From: Paenibacillus cellulositrophicus
GTDB taxonomy: Bacteria > Bacillota > Bacilli > Paenibacillales > Paenibacillaceae
DNA length: 64,000 nt
Direction of reading: 5' to 3'
NCBI RefSeq assembly: GCF_009363095.1
Contig: NZ_CP045295.1
Span: 2,108,001 to 2,172,000, forward strand
In this document: positions 50,652 through 60,229 of the stretch, piece after piece
Layout: each line of letters starts with the position of its first letter
Position numbering within the stretch: the stretch's first letter is position 1
The notes under the pieces: model-generated
What the model saw: the letters and a program-made list of their open reading frames with translations, nothing else
Told to the model about the DNA's origin: nothing
Databases searched by the model: none
Program-made: the position numbers and the translations under genes

Positions 50652-53516
50652 CTATACGAGCTCAACCTCACCCTGCATTCCTTCCGGAAAACGCACCTCG
50701 ATCTCCACATCAGCCGGAGACTCTACGCGCAGCGTCATCCGGTTGTCCGAAACGTTCCAGCGGACGCGGATTTCGCCGCCGGCCGGCAGCGGAACGATGC
50801 CGCTGGCCCAGCCTAGTCCGCACGGCTGGGGAGCGACCGCCACCTTGCTCCATCCGTCCTCCAGCCGTTTTACGCCGAGAATGCATTCGCCCAGAAAATA
50901 TCCCGGAGCCGCGGACCAGGCATGGCAATGGCTCCGGGTGAGCTGGTTCGGATTGGCCCGGTTTTCGCTGAAGTTCGGGTACATCTCCCAGCAGGTGGTG
51001 GCGTCGTTATCGATCATTTGCCCGTAATGAGCCCGAATGTCCGCGAGCAGCAGCTCGAACTGGCCGGCCTCCTCCAGCGCCTCGTAATAAAAGAAGGACA
51101 TGAACGGGCTGCCAATCTGCACGAAATCCGCGGGAGGAAACTTCAAATAGGCTTCCATCAGCGCTTTTCTGCCGCCTGTAGCGGCCCCGCACAGGTAGGC
51201 GACCACCTGGGTCTGCATGCTGAAGGTATCGGAACGGCGGCCGTCCGCATGGATGCAGTCCAGATAGGCGTGGCGCTCATCGGACCACAAATGCTGGTTA
51301 ATGGCTTCCGTCAGCCGCCTGGATGCTTCCTCATATGCGGCGGCGGTCCCTTCCTGCCCGGCCGCTGCCGCAATGGCTGCCGCATCGCGCAGCGCCTTGG
51401 CCAAGAACAGGTTCTGATGGGTCACGATGCCTTCACGCGGCTGATCGATCGGGGCCCAGTCCAGGAAGTTCCAGCCCTTCATCTCCAGCAGTCCGTCCTC
51501 GTTCAGATGTTCCAGATAGGCCTCCATAGTCAGCTGAACCGCCGGCCAGATTTCCGCCGCAAACGCCGTATCGTTCGTATGGGAAATAAATTCGCGGCAG
51601 GCGATGGCCCAGAAGAAAGTCCAGTTCGGGATCACGCTGTTCCAGGCGCTCGGCACCTGGTTCACATACAGCGGCGTCATGTCTGCCGATTCCGGAACCA
51701 GCCGCAGGCAGCGTTTGACGATGTCGGTCACGCCGAACACATAATAATTGACGAGCGCCTCATTGCGGCTGTCCCCGACCCAGAACACCTGCTCATAGGA
51801 AGGACAGTCGATGAACGTGTCTTCCATGCACAGCCGGGTCGTGTGGCGGCTGATGTCCCAAATATCGTTCAGCCTGGCGTCCGAGCAGCGGAACGCGCCG
51901 ATCTCGGCGGCGGGATACGTGCTCTGCCGGATGTATACTTCGTGAAGCTTCACCGGACCACGCTGTTCGCGGATGGTCAGGATCAAGTACCGGAAGCCGC
52001 GGCGGACGGGCGACAGGTAGGACTGGCGGCCGGACCGGCATATATAACGGAACGTATTTTCGAGGCCGTACGTATGCTGCCGGTAATCGTCCTTGATGTA
52101 TTCGACCCCGTACGCATCAATGACCGTGCCTTCCGGCGCGTCCAGTTCGAAGCCGATAAAACCGGAACGCTCCTTGCCCAGATCAATCACGATCTCGCAG
52201 TCACCATCGGGGAACGGCTCGAGCTGCGCGAAGTTCTGCGTCGGCAGCACCGCATACTGCAGTTCCTGCGGCACCCGGTGTTTTTCGCTCAGCGTCCGCC
52301 ACACGCTGGCCCCGAATACATCCACGGCCGAATACAGCTGTCTCGACACGGGCTGCATCCAGCGTTCATAGCCCTGAAGCTCCTGCTCGGTCCGGATCGT
52401 CTTCAGCCGTAAATAGTCCGGATCGTCCCTGCGGAGCTCCCGGCCGTCCTTGTAATCGATATACTCAACCGCATCGAAAGGGCCGACGGCCGTAAACGGA
52501 TTGCCCTCCTCATTCAGTGCCGCGTGAAGTGGAGCGCGCAGCGTAAACGCCGCCTCGCTGTCCACTCCGATGTGGAAAACCGAGCCATGGTCGCCCGACG
52601 TAATGTCCATCAGCAGCAGATGACTCCCGCTGCCCAAGGTCAGCGAATAATATGTTTCCGGCTGATCCACATGCGCCGGGGTGCAGCGGATGCCGTCGAC
52701 GTACAGATCGTCGGCCCGCGTTCCGGTCGGAAAGCCGATGGCTACTTCGCCGTCCTCTTCCATGACCAGTACCGCAGCCAAAAGGCCGGTAAAGCCCACC
52801 GGGTTGGCGTGCGTGATGCTGTCCTTCACCATCTGGTTCCGCAGGTCGATGGCGGCCGTGAACCTTGGTGCCTTGACGCGGGCCAAAGACATCACCTTGG
52901 ACGGGTACTTCTTCTCCTCCGTCAGGAACGGGATGTCCCTTGGAATGAGCCGTGTCCATGGCTGCGTGCCTGCCGGGCCAATTTCCAACGCGGCACTCCA
53001 GGAGGCGTCATCGTATCCCGGCCGGTTCCATGCCTCATCCCACAGCCTGGCGTCGTACACTTCAGCAAATCCCTGCTGACAAGACATCCGCGGGGAAGTG
53101 CTGTCCTGGGCCGCCAGCTTGGCCGTTCTCCAGGTCCGGTCCGTGGCGGCGATCACCTCGTCCCCGTATTCCACCTGGGCGATCAGTCCCCCGCGCCCGG
53201 CGAGATAATAGAAATTGGCCAGTCCAAAATGAAGGACAAGCACCGCAATCGTATTGTCAGCCCCCGGACGCAGCAGGTGCCCGATGCTGTATGTATCATA
53301 CATCTGCTCCTTCGGCCAGGAGCGCGTCGTTCCCCTGCCGGCCAGGTAACCGTTTACAAAAAGAACGTAGCGCGAGTCTGCGGTGATGCTGAGCGATACG
53401 GGCCGTCCCAGGTCCCCCTCATAGGCAAAGGTCTTGCGGAAGCATCTCCATTCATTCCGGGGGCTCGGCTCTCCCTCTCCCCAAATCCACATCGCCTTCC
53501 AATGCTTATCCATCAT
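50652..53516 (-). CDS. Family 78 glycoside hydrolase (alpha-L-rhamnosidase-like)
   Basis: 954 residues without a signal peptide, so probably cytoplasmic. N-terminal beta-sandwich modules (about 1-480) include RCFRKTFAYEGDLGRPVSLS and YVLFVNGYLAGRGTTRSWPK, typical of the carbohydrate-binding part of GH78. The (alpha/alpha)6 catalytic domain (about 520-870) has EDTFIDCPSYEQVFWVGDSR, GLLEMKGWNFLDWAPIDQPR and DATTCWEMYPNFSENRANPN; the general acid Glu and activating acids lie in these loops. A small C-terminal beta domain ends it. AGGAGGCTT precedes ATG 53516. No transporter or sugar-utilisation gene is adjacent, so the substrate is inferred from family only. Confidence 0.85.
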   Translation of the reverse strand: MMDKHWKAMWIWGEGEPSPRNEWRCFRKTFAYEGDLGRPVSLSITADSRYVLFVNGYLAGRGTTRSWPKEQMYDTYSIGHLLRPGADNTIAVLVLHFGLANFYYLAGRGGLIAQVEYGDEVIAATDRTWRTAKLAAQDSTSPRMSCQQGFAEVYDARLWDEAWNRPGYDDASWSAALEIGPAGTQPWTRLIPRDIPFLTEEKKYPSKVMSLARVKAPRFTAAIDLRNQMVKDSITHANPVGFTGLLAAVLVMEEDGEVAIGFPTGTRADDLYVDGIRCTPAHVDQPETYYSLTLGSGSHLLLMDITSGDHGSVFHIGVDSEAAFTLRAPLHAALNEEGNPFTAVGPFDAVEYIDYKDGRELRRDDPDYLRLKTIRTEQELQGYERWMQPVSRQLYSAVDVFGASVWRTLSEKHRVPQELQYAVLPTQNFAQLEPFPDGDCEIVIDLGKERSGFIGFELDAPEGTVIDAYGVEYIKDDYRQHTYGLENTFRYICRSGRQSYLSPVRRGFRYLILTIREQRGPVKLHEVYIRQSTYPAAEIGAFRCSDARLNDIWDISRHTTRLCMEDTFIDCPSYEQVFWVGDSRNEALVNYYVFGVTDIVKRCLRLVPESADMTPLYVNQVPSAWNSVIPNWTFFWAIACREFISHTNDTAFAAEIWPAVQLTMEAYLEHLNEDGLLEMKGWNFLDWAPIDQPREGIVTHQNLFLAKALRDAAAIAAAAGQEGTAAAYEEASRRLTEAINQHLWSDERHAYLDCIHADGRRSDTFSMQTQVVAYLCGAATGGRKALMEAYLKFPPADFVQIGSPFMSFFYYEALEEAGQFELLLADIRAHYGQMIDNDATTCWEMYPNFSENRANPNQLTRSHCHAWSAAPGYFLGECILGVKRLEDGWSKVAVAPQPCGLGWASGIVPLPAGGEIRVRWNVSDNRMTLRVESPADVEIEVRFPEGMQGEVELV

Positions 53517-53685
53517 AAGCCTCCTCTCTGCCCTTAGCTTTGTACAATCACCGCCCTTTTGTCAAGTAAAGCGGTGAAATTCAATACAAGGAATTTAGTC
53601 ACTCGGTGTAGAATGGAAAACACAGCATTGTAGCTGCATGCCTTGAATTTGCGGTTATGTTATTGATCGTAAGGGGGAGGAAGAT

Positions 53686-54177
53686 TTGAGGCTAGAAATC
53701 AGGAATATAACGGATGGCAAATTGGACGAGTTCTTTTCCATTCTTAGAGAAGCTTCGTTATGGTTACAAATCGAAGGCAAGGGGATGTGGGATCCCCACC
53801 AATTAACCCCTGAACATATACTGAAAAGCTGCTCCATCGAGCAATGCTATATTGGTTATCAAAATTATGAAGCAGCGGCCGCGATGATCCTTCAAGAAGA
53901 GGATCCAATATTTTGGCCGGATTCCAAAAACGACAGCCTGTTTATTCACAAATTGGCGGTAAGAAGGAAATATGCGGGGAAGGGCTTTTCTGACGAGATG
54001 ATCGAATGGGCGAAAACGCGGACAAAAGAGCTGGATAAGACCTATTTAAGGCTGGACTGTGCCGCGGACAGACCCAAGTTGTGCAGCTTTTATGAAAAAC
54101 AGGGGTTTAGAAAGGTGGACGAACGAATCATGTTTGGAGTCTATCCAACCGCATTTTACGAAATATGCTCCCCCTGA
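53686..54177 (+). CDS. GNAT-family N-acetyltransferase
   Basis: 163 residues from a TTG start behind GGGGAGGAAGAT. GNAT core: SLFIHKLAVRRKYAGKGFSD carries the acetyl-CoA pyrophosphate loop (R-x-x-G-x-G/A pattern as RRKYAGKG), and AADRPKLCSFYEKQGFRKVD is the C-terminal strand-helix motif. The acceptor is unknown. It stands alone; a shared terminator separates it from the convergent nitroreductase gene. A single-gene unit with lower G+C than its neighbours by eye. Confidence 0.85.
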   Translation: MRLEIRNITDGKLDEFFSILREASLWLQIEGKGMWDPHQLTPEHILKSCSIEQCYIGYQNYEAAAAMILQEEDPIFWPDSKNDSLFIHKLAVRRKYAGKGFSDEMIEWAKTRTKELDKTYLRLDCAADRPKLCSFYEKQGFRKVDERIMFGVYPTAFYEICSP

Positions 54178-54198
54178 CGGGTCATCTTCCCGTTCCAC

Positions 54199-54228
54199 GA
54201 AAAAAAGCCCGCGCTTGCCGCGCAGGCT
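54199..54228. terminator. Bidirectional terminator between GNAT and nitroreductase genes
   Basis: AGCCCGCGC-ttgc-CGCGCAGGCT style stem with an A-run on one side (T-run on the minus strand, TTTTTTT). It mainly serves the nitroreductase gene; on the plus strand the tail is CTTCTTC. Confidence 0.75.
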
Positions 54229-54268
54229 CTTCTTCCGCATAAGAGCAACCGGATTATTCAGCCACCCT

Positions 54269-54862
54269 CTATTTCTTTAAAGCATCCGCCCGGTCCACCC
54301 AGACGGTCAAGTCCTGGTAAGGCGTGCGTTTGCCTTGAGGCGCCTGTCCTTCAGCCGGAACGCCCAGATAAATAAAGCCGAGTACCTTGTCGTTCGGGCC
54401 AAGACCGAAATGCTCGTTCATCTTGGCGTGGTATGTCGGCTCGCCAGTTCTCCAGATCGCTCCGAGGCCCAGAGCATGCGCTTCCAGCAGCATATTCTGG
54501 ATCGCCGCGAACACCGCTCCGTACTCCTCCAATTCAATCACCTTGGGGTGATCCTTCGGCGTGACCGCCACCGCGATGACAACCGGAGCGCGCATCGGCT
54601 TCTGCCGAGCCGATTCCGCCGCCGCTTCGGCTTCCGGGGATCCCGGTCCGCCCGCCTGCTCCACAGCGACTTCCGCCAATGCGTTGCCGAGCAGCTCCCG
54701 TCCTTCCCCGCGAAGGACGAAGAAGCGCCATGGCTCGGTCATCCGGTGGTTCGGCGCCCAGGTGCCCGCCTCCAGGATTTGTTCAATGGAGGCGGCAGGC
54801 ACTTCCTCCTGTGTCACTTTCCCGATGCTCCGTCTGGAGCGGATCGCTTCCGATACGTTCAT
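54269..54862 (-). CDS. Nitroreductase-family flavoprotein
   Basis: 197 residues. FMN-binding N-terminus MNVSEAIRSRRSIGKVTQEE, AGTWAPNHRMTEPWRFFVLR, the central AVFAAIQNMLLEAHALGLGA and IWRTGEPTYH, and the C-terminal GFIYLGVPAEGQAPQGKRTP. The pattern WAPNH..TEPWRF is that of YdjA/short nitroreductases, homodimeric FMN enzymes that reduce nitro- or quinone-type compounds with NAD(P)H. Substrate unknown. Start ATG 54862 with GGGGAATGAG upstream. Confidence 0.9.
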   Translation of the reverse strand: MNVSEAIRSRRSIGKVTQEEVPAASIEQILEAGTWAPNHRMTEPWRFFVLRGEGRELLGNALAEVAVEQAGGPGSPEAEAAAESARQKPMRAPVVIAVAVTPKDHPKVIELEEYGAVFAAIQNMLLEAHALGLGAIWRTGEPTYHAKMNEHFGLGPNDKVLGFIYLGVPAEGQAPQGKRTPYQDLTVWVDRADALKK

Positions 54863-55106
54863 ATCTCATTCCCCACTCTCTTTAAGAATGCTTATTCAAA
54901 TCCTGTGTACTATTGTAGCAAAAAACGGACCGCGATTTCTAACCCGGCGATTCCACCGGGCTCCTCCAACTCCAAGGCAGCGTCAAGATGGATGATCCCC
55001 CCTTTTACCCTGCGATGACGTTCCGATAATGATCCGTTAACACTGCAAGCGTAAACTGAAGCAGATAAGCTGTTTATACATATCCTTCGGGAAGGGGTTC
55101 ATCACT

Positions 55107-56552
55107 ATGACAAAAAAATGGTTCGTTTCCGCCCTCGCGGCCTTATCCGTGGGGGGCACCGCCCTGCTTCAGAGCGCATCGGCAGCACCGGCCGATGTGA
55201 AGTATTCCGTTAATGGACATTCGTTTACACCGTCTGTCCCTGCCGTTGAGCAGCAGGATCACTTGTATTTTCCGATCCGCGATCTGGGCAACCTGCTCGG
55301 CAAGTATGTCGACTGGGACGAAGTTCGCCAAACGGCTTCTTTTACGGACAAGCCCAAGCTGACCGGTAGATACACGTTGGATCATGCAGATCTGGCGGAG
55401 GGCATCAAATTTGGCATCGGCTCCTCGCTGGCGCATATCCCCGGCGACCCGGATAACGTCTTCTATACGACGGCTGACCGCGGCCCGAACGGGGAAATCG
55501 ACGTAAACGGCGAGACCCGCCGGACGTTCCCGCTGCCGAACTATACGCCTTCCATCTATAAAATCCAGCTGGATCAAGGGAAAATCACCGTCCTGGAAAC
55601 CATTCCGCTCAAAATCAACGGCACAGATCCCGTGACGGGCAGCAGCAAGATTACAGGACTGCCGAACCTAAAATCCCGGGACGAGGTCCCTTATGAGACG
55701 ACCGCCCAGAAAGTCATCTCTTACGATCCTTATGGACTTGATGTCGAAGGGCTTGCCTACAATCCACAAGACGATACATTCTGGATCTCCGACGAGTACG
55801 GCCCGTACCTTGTACAGGTAAAACGCGACGGTACGCTGGTGCAGCGCCTGGCGCCCCAAGGGATCAGCTCCGAGCTGAACACGGCAGCGCTGCCGCTGAA
55901 GGATACGCTGCCTGCCGTTTATTTGGACCGCCGCCAGAACCGCGGTGCAGAAGCGGTCGGAATTACGCCGGACGGGAAGTGGATGTTCATGGCGATGCAG
56001 AGCCCGCTGCGGAATCCCGACAAGAGCGTCGATAACTCCCGGGCGCTCCGCATTTTGAAGATCGACCTGGCCACTCTCAAGCCGGTAGCCGAATACGCCT
56101 ATCTTACTGAAGACGCTGGCCAGTTCAAGGACCTGAAGCAATCCGATATCGTCATTTCTGATCTTAACGTCATCGATGAGAACACCCTGCTGATCGACGA
56201 ACGCGACAAAAATGCCGGCGATGCCGCCCAGCTCAAACGGATTTATGCCATCAACCTGACCGATGCAACCAACATTCTCGGCAAGTATGACGAGGCGGGA
56301 CCTAGCGGCAAAACGCTAGAGCAGATGAGCCCGGCCGAACTTCGCCAAGCCGGCATTATGACGCCGCTCAAGCGGACCGTGCTCGATGCGGTGGAATTCA
56401 GCTATCCGAACGAGAAAATCGAAGGTATCTCGCTGGTGAACGGACATACGCTGGTGATCGTGAACGACAATGACTTTGGCGTCACCAATCCGGATGCCAA
56501 GGAAAACGGCACGGATCTGTGGACCTTCGAGCTTCCCTACGATTTAAAATAA
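55107..56552 (+). CDS. Secreted phytase-like esterase with copper-amine-oxidase-like N-terminal domain
   Basis: 481 residues. Signal peptide about 1-26 (FVSALAALSVGGTALLQSAS, A-x-A cleavage). A short Cu_amine_oxidN1-like module (about 30-85) has HLYFPIRDLGNLLGKYVDWD. The esterase-like domain of the phytase-related family (about 95-480) has SSLAHIPGDPDNVFYTTADR, DPYGLDVEGLAYNPQDDTFW, ISDEYGPYLVQVKRDGTLVQ, GAEAVGITPDGKWMFMAMQS and LVIVNDNDFGV. These Asp/Glu-rich loops may bind calcium. It is probably an extracellular phosphoester hydrolase. Terminator follows. Confidence 0.85.
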   Translation: MTKKWFVSALAALSVGGTALLQSASAAPADVKYSVNGHSFTPSVPAVEQQDHLYFPIRDLGNLLGKYVDWDEVRQTASFTDKPKLTGRYTLDHADLAEGIKFGIGSSLAHIPGDPDNVFYTTADRGPNGEIDVNGETRRTFPLPNYTPSIYKIQLDQGKITVLETIPLKINGTDPVTGSSKITGLPNLKSRDEVPYETTAQKVISYDPYGLDVEGLAYNPQDDTFWISDEYGPYLVQVKRDGTLVQRLAPQGISSELNTAALPLKDTLPAVYLDRRQNRGAEAVGITPDGKWMFMAMQSPLRNPDKSVDNSRALRILKIDLATLKPVAEYAYLTEDAGQFKDLKQSDIVISDLNVIDENTLLIDERDKNAGDAAQLKRIYAINLTDATNILGKYDEAGPSGKTLEQMSPAELRQAGIMTPLKRTVLDAVEFSYPNEKIEGISLVNGHTLVIVNDNDFGVTNPDAKENGTDLWTFELPYDLK

Positions 56553-56566
56553 GGCGCAAATCTATA

Positions 56567-56607
56567 AAAGACCGGCCATGGAGACTTCCTCCGTGGCCGG
56601 TCTTTTT
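56567..56607. terminator. Bidirectional terminator after the phytase-like gene
   Basis: AAAAGACCGGCCATGGAG and CTCCGTGGCCGGTCTTTTT form a long stem with one G-U/A mismatch region and short loop; T- and A-tails allow function for the convergent histidine kinase gene too. Confidence 0.92.
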
Positions 56608-56657
56608 GGGTTCCGCGAAAAGCCGTTTAGGATTGGCGGTCCATCTTCGCCCTGCTC

Positions 56658-58583
56658 TTACCGCCGGCTGCCAACCTTTCGCTTGACCTGCTCCAATACA
56701 GCAAGAACAGGCTGGCTTTTGACGGGCTTGCTGATGTATTCGTCCATCCCTGCCCCGAGGCAGATATCCCGGTCCTCCTTCAGCGCGTTGGCCGTGACCG
56801 CCACGATCATCGGGCAGCTGTCCTTCGGCAGGGTCGCCCGAAGCTTGCGGGTCGTCTCCAGACCGTTCATGCCAGGCATCTGGACGTCCATGAAGATGAT
56901 GTCATACGTCGTGTTCTCCGCCGCCCGCAGCACATCGTGGCCGTTGGTGACGACAGTCACCCTATGGCCCTGCTTCTCCAGCATTTTGCGCAGCACGATC
57001 TGGTTGATCTCATTGTCCTCCGCAATTAGGATGTTGAGCGGATCGGTATCGGATGTTTCCTTTTGTTCGCAGCTATTGGCATGCTCAGGCTCCTGCCGAT
57101 TCTTGAGAAGGACCGTAAACACAAAGGTCGTTCCGGGTCCTTCCTTTTTCTCTACCCATATATGGCCGCCCATGACGTTCACGAGCTTCTTGCTGATGGC
57201 CAGCCCCAGCCCGGTTCCTTCATAATTGCGGGTCATGAAATTGTCCACCTGGGAGAACGGTTCGAAGATCGCTTCCAGCTTGTTATCCGGAATGCCGATG
57301 CCCGTATCCGATACCTTGAATTCCAGATCAATCAGCTCGTCCTCCTCGAACACCTTCCGGACGTTGACCGTAATTCCTCCATGAAGCGTAAACTTCACCG
57401 CGTTGCCCACGAGGTTCATCAGAACCTGTTTGATCCTCTTGGGATCCCCGAAGAGCATCTCCGGAATGTCATCCTCAACGGTAAAGGACATCTCCAGCTG
57501 TTTGGCGCTCGCCTTGGCGGACACCATATCGAACGTTTCCTGGATGCACTGCTTCAGATCGAACATATCCTCCTGCAGTTCCGTCATACCGGCTTCCACC
57601 TTGGAAAAATCCAGAATATCGTTGATGATGGCCAGCAGCGTTTCACCGCTCTTGCGGATAATTTCGATATATTCCTTCTGCTCATCGTCGAGGTCCGTCG
57701 TCGTCTCCAGCAAATCCGTCATTCCGATGACACCATTCATCGGCGTCCGGATCTCATGGCTCATCATCGCCAGAAACTCGCTTTTCGCTTTATTCGTACT
57801 TTCCGCCAGCTCCTTGGCCATAATGAGCTGCCGCTGCTCGGTGAAATCCTTGGCAATGATATAGAAGCCCACATTTTTGTTGTTGATGATGATGGGTGCC
57901 AGCGTCGTGATGACCTCCACCATGTGGCCGTCCTTATGCCGGAGCGTCTTGATATCCTGCTCTACGGTCGGGTTGTTCAGCGCTTCCTTCAACACCCGCT
58001 GCAGGTTCCGCTCCCCGATAAAGCGTGCAATGCTCCTGCCCGCCATCTCGCTGACTTTGCAGCCGGTCATCTGCTCGGCTCGGGTATTGGCATTCAAAAT
58101 ATTTCCATTTAAATCGAGTGAAATGATCGCGTCGTGGTTATATCTTTTTAGGGAGGTATACCGCTCGACAGTTTCCTGCAGCTTCTGCTCGGCAGCCTTG
58201 GTATGGGAAATATCGTTCAAAACGACTATGTAATGTTCGGGATTTCCCTCCGCGTCCGGCATAATGGAAATATGCACGGCCGCCCACACGGTTCTCTCAT
58301 CTTTCCGGATGTAGCGGCCTTCGATTTCGACAGAAGTCTGCTCGGGATAATTTTGAATAAGCGTCTTCACCTGGTTCAAATTGGTTTCCAGATCTTCACT
58401 GTAAATCAATCTCTCAAAACGCTGTTTCTGAAGTTCCTCCCAGGAATATCCCAGAATGCGGGTGAGCGCCGGGTTTGCTTGAACCCATTCTCCCCGGACG
58501 GTAATCACGGCAACACCAAAAGGAGCATTTTGGTACACATGCTGTAAATAAGAATACTCCTCATCATTCTGTACTCTGTTCAT
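56658..58583 (-). CDS. Hybrid histidine kinase: PAS-PAS-HisKA-HATPase-REC
   Basis: 641 residues, no membrane segment. PAS 1 (about 12-125) with GEWVQANPALTRILGYSWEE and its PAC tail; PAS 2 (about 140-250) with HDAAIISL-type region and NANTRAEQMTGCKVSEMAG. The HisKA domain has phospho-His 276 in MMSHEIRTPMNGVIG. HATPase (about 385-495) has N-box GNAVKF, DTGIGIPDNK and GTGLGLAISKKLV. The receiver (about 516-632) has phospho-Asp 566 in DIIFMDVQMPGMNG and Lys in YISKP. A cytoplasmic sensor; no separate response regulator gene is adjacent. Confidence 0.92.
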   Translation of the reverse strand: MNRVQNDEEYSYLQHVYQNAPFGVAVITVRGEWVQANPALTRILGYSWEELQKQRFERLIYSEDLETNLNQVKTLIQNYPEQTSVEIEGRYIRKDERTVWAAVHISIMPDAEGNPEHYIVVLNDISHTKAAEQKLQETVERYTSLKRYNHDAIISLDLNGNILNANTRAEQMTGCKVSEMAGRSIARFIGERNLQRVLKEALNNPTVEQDIKTLRHKDGHMVEVITTLAPIIINNKNVGFYIIAKDFTEQRQLIMAKELAESTNKAKSEFLAMMSHEIRTPMNGVIGMTDLLETTTDLDDEQKEYIEIIRKSGETLLAIINDILDFSKVEAGMTELQEDMFDLKQCIQETFDMVSAKASAKQLEMSFTVEDDIPEMLFGDPKRIKQVLMNLVGNAVKFTLHGGITVNVRKVFEEDELIDLEFKVSDTGIGIPDNKLEAIFEPFSQVDNFMTRNYEGTGLGLAISKKLVNVMGGHIWVEKKEGPGTTFVFTVLLKNRQEPEHANSCEQKETSDTDPLNILIAEDNEINQIVLRKMLEKQGHRVTVVTNGHDVLRAAENTTYDIIFMDVQMPGMNGLETTRKLRATLPKDSCPMIVAVTANALKEDRDICLGAGMDEYISKPVKSQPVLAVLEQVKRKVGSRR

Positions 58584-58885
58584 TTTGCGCCTCCTGCCAT
58601 GGTAGTACAGCCTGGTTCTTCTATTTTTCTCTCCATCATGTTTATATCTTAAAGTAACTATAGTCCGACCCCTGACATACCAAAATAAGCATAAGCATGC
58701 TTATAAAGAGATATAAACAAAATTGACGATTTTGAAACCTCTTTGACGATAATTATGACAAAATGATGGCGAAATTTATAGACCAACTTTTTTCCTTTTC
58801 CAGGTTTTCTTCGTGAAATAAACGACCGAATGGACGAAGCCCCCAAGAATAGGTCATCTTAAGATTGTACCAATCAGAACGCAAA
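58584..58885. promoter_or_regulatory. Intergenic region upstream of the hybrid kinase with palindrome and direct repeats
   Basis: ATAAGCATGCTTAT (58691-58704) is a perfect 14-base palindrome about 110 bases before the kinase start. Two TTGACGAT direct repeats lie at 58723-58730 and 58743-58750, spaced 20 bases. No gene is supported in this AT-rich stretch. Confidence 0.45.
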
Positions 58886-58915
58886 GAAACCGCTCTTTCT
58901 CAAAAAGGCGGTTTC
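58886..58915 (-). terminator. Probable terminator of the aminopeptidase gene
   Basis: GAAACCGC and GCGGTTTC form an 8-base stem with a 14-base loop, about 40 bases after the stop; the tail on the minus strand (TTTGCG) is weak. Confidence 0.55.
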
Positions 58916-58952
58916 ATTGTTCGCCTAAAGGCGTAAGAAGCGGCCGGAATGG

Positions 58953-60185
58953 TCAGAATGCCCAGTTTCCGTTACGGAAGATTGCTTCTTTGCGTCCATC
59001 CCGCGTTATTCCGTCAATGGATAGATCGGCTGCGCCAATCATGAAGTCCTCGTGAACCAGGCTCTGATTTGCGCCTTTGTTCAGCAGTTCCTCCGCATCC
59101 ATTTCTTTGCCGTTCTGAAGATTGACCGGGTAGGCTTGACCGAGCGCCAGATGGCAGGAGGCATTTTCATCGAACAATGTATTATAAAAGATCACATTCG
59201 AATTCGAAATCGGAGAGTCGTGAGGAACGAGTGCAACCTCGCCTAACCTCCGCGCTCCTTCATCCGTATCCAAAAGCTTCTGCAGCGCCTCGGCTCCTTC
59301 CTCGGCAGCAAACTCGATAACTTCGCCGTCCTTAAAGGTCAACGAGAAATTATTGATGACCACGCCGTTATAATTTAGCGGCTTCGTGCTTTTCACGGTT
59401 CCGTTGACGCCGTCCCTGCTTGAAAGCGTGTAAACTTCCTCTGTCGGGATATTCGGATTGAACAGGACCCCGTTTGCGTTATACTTAGCGCCTCCAAGCC
59501 AAATGTGGCCTTCGGGTAAATCAATCGTCAGCGAAGTGCCTGTCGCTTCGAATTGAAGCTGCCTGTAGCTTTTGTCATTCAAAATTTGAACCATTTTGCC
59601 GAGTCTTGCGTTATGTACTCCCCATGCGGATACCGGGTCTTCATGATCGATGCGGGTCGCTTCAATAATATGCTTCCACAGTTTTTGCACCGCTGAATTT
59701 TCTTCTTCACCAGGGAACACCTTATTTGCCCATTCCGGCGTGGCGTACGACAATAACGTCCAGGCATTTTTGTGGGCCATCAGGTAGCTGCGGTATTTGT
59801 TCAACGCGGCGGCGGCCGTTTTGGACGCTATGGCAACGCGGTCAGGTTCCACGTCGTTCAGCAAATCCGGATCAGGAGAGTAGATTTGAATGAATGCCGC
59901 TCCGCTTTCCGCATACTGCACCATGGCGTCTGCCCGCCACTGCGGATATTCCGACAATGCTTTTTCCGGAGCATGCAGGTACTTTATCTTAGACAGCTGC
60001 TCATCGTTATACTCCACATAAACATTGTGAGCTCCGGCTTCGTATGCTTTCAGCGAAATCAGCCGGACAAGGTTTGCGGCCATAATCGGCGCCATTACCA
60101 CGACGGTCTGCCCAGGTTGGACGTTCACCCCTACCTTGACGGCTAGCTCCGCGTAATTTTCTAATTGCCGCTTCGTTGGATACAT
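58953..60185 (-). CDS. Aminopeptidase of peptidase family M29
   Basis: 410 residues from ATG 60185, seven bases after GGAGG; a TTG one codon earlier is possible. The M29 pattern is complete: N-terminal YAELAVKVGVNVQPGQTVVV, central TGTSLTIDLPEGHIWLGGAK and FNPNIPTEEVYTLSSRDGVN (metal-ligand Glu), then ALVPHDSPISNSNVIFYNTL with FDENASCHLALGQAYP, and the end HEDFMIGAADLSIDGITRDG. Family members (AmpS, AmpT, PepS) are cytoplasmic dizinc/cobalt aminopeptidases used in peptide turnover. Stand-alone gene. Confidence 0.95.
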   Translation of the reverse strand: MYPTKRQLENYAELAVKVGVNVQPGQTVVVMAPIMAANLVRLISLKAYEAGAHNVYVEYNDEQLSKIKYLHAPEKALSEYPQWRADAMVQYAESGAAFIQIYSPDPDLLNDVEPDRVAIASKTAAAALNKYRSYLMAHKNAWTLLSYATPEWANKVFPGEEENSAVQKLWKHIIEATRIDHEDPVSAWGVHNARLGKMVQILNDKSYRQLQFEATGTSLTIDLPEGHIWLGGAKYNANGVLFNPNIPTEEVYTLSSRDGVNGTVKSTKPLNYNGVVINNFSLTFKDGEVIEFAAEEGAEALQKLLDTDEGARRLGEVALVPHDSPISNSNVIFYNTLFDENASCHLALGQAYPVNLQNGKEMDAEELLNKGANQSLVHEDFMIGAADLSIDGITRDGRKEAIFRNGNWAF

Positions 60186-60229
60186 CAAATTTCCTCCATT
60201 TGCACGAAATGCTTCTCTGGTATACCACT

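Noticed and set aside
50922..52412. 496-codon plus-strand frame
   Set aside because: Antisense to the GH78 gene with no start signal or family resemblance; also a shadow. The same holds for long frames at 26306-27718, 14164-15090 (minus) and 17771-18547.
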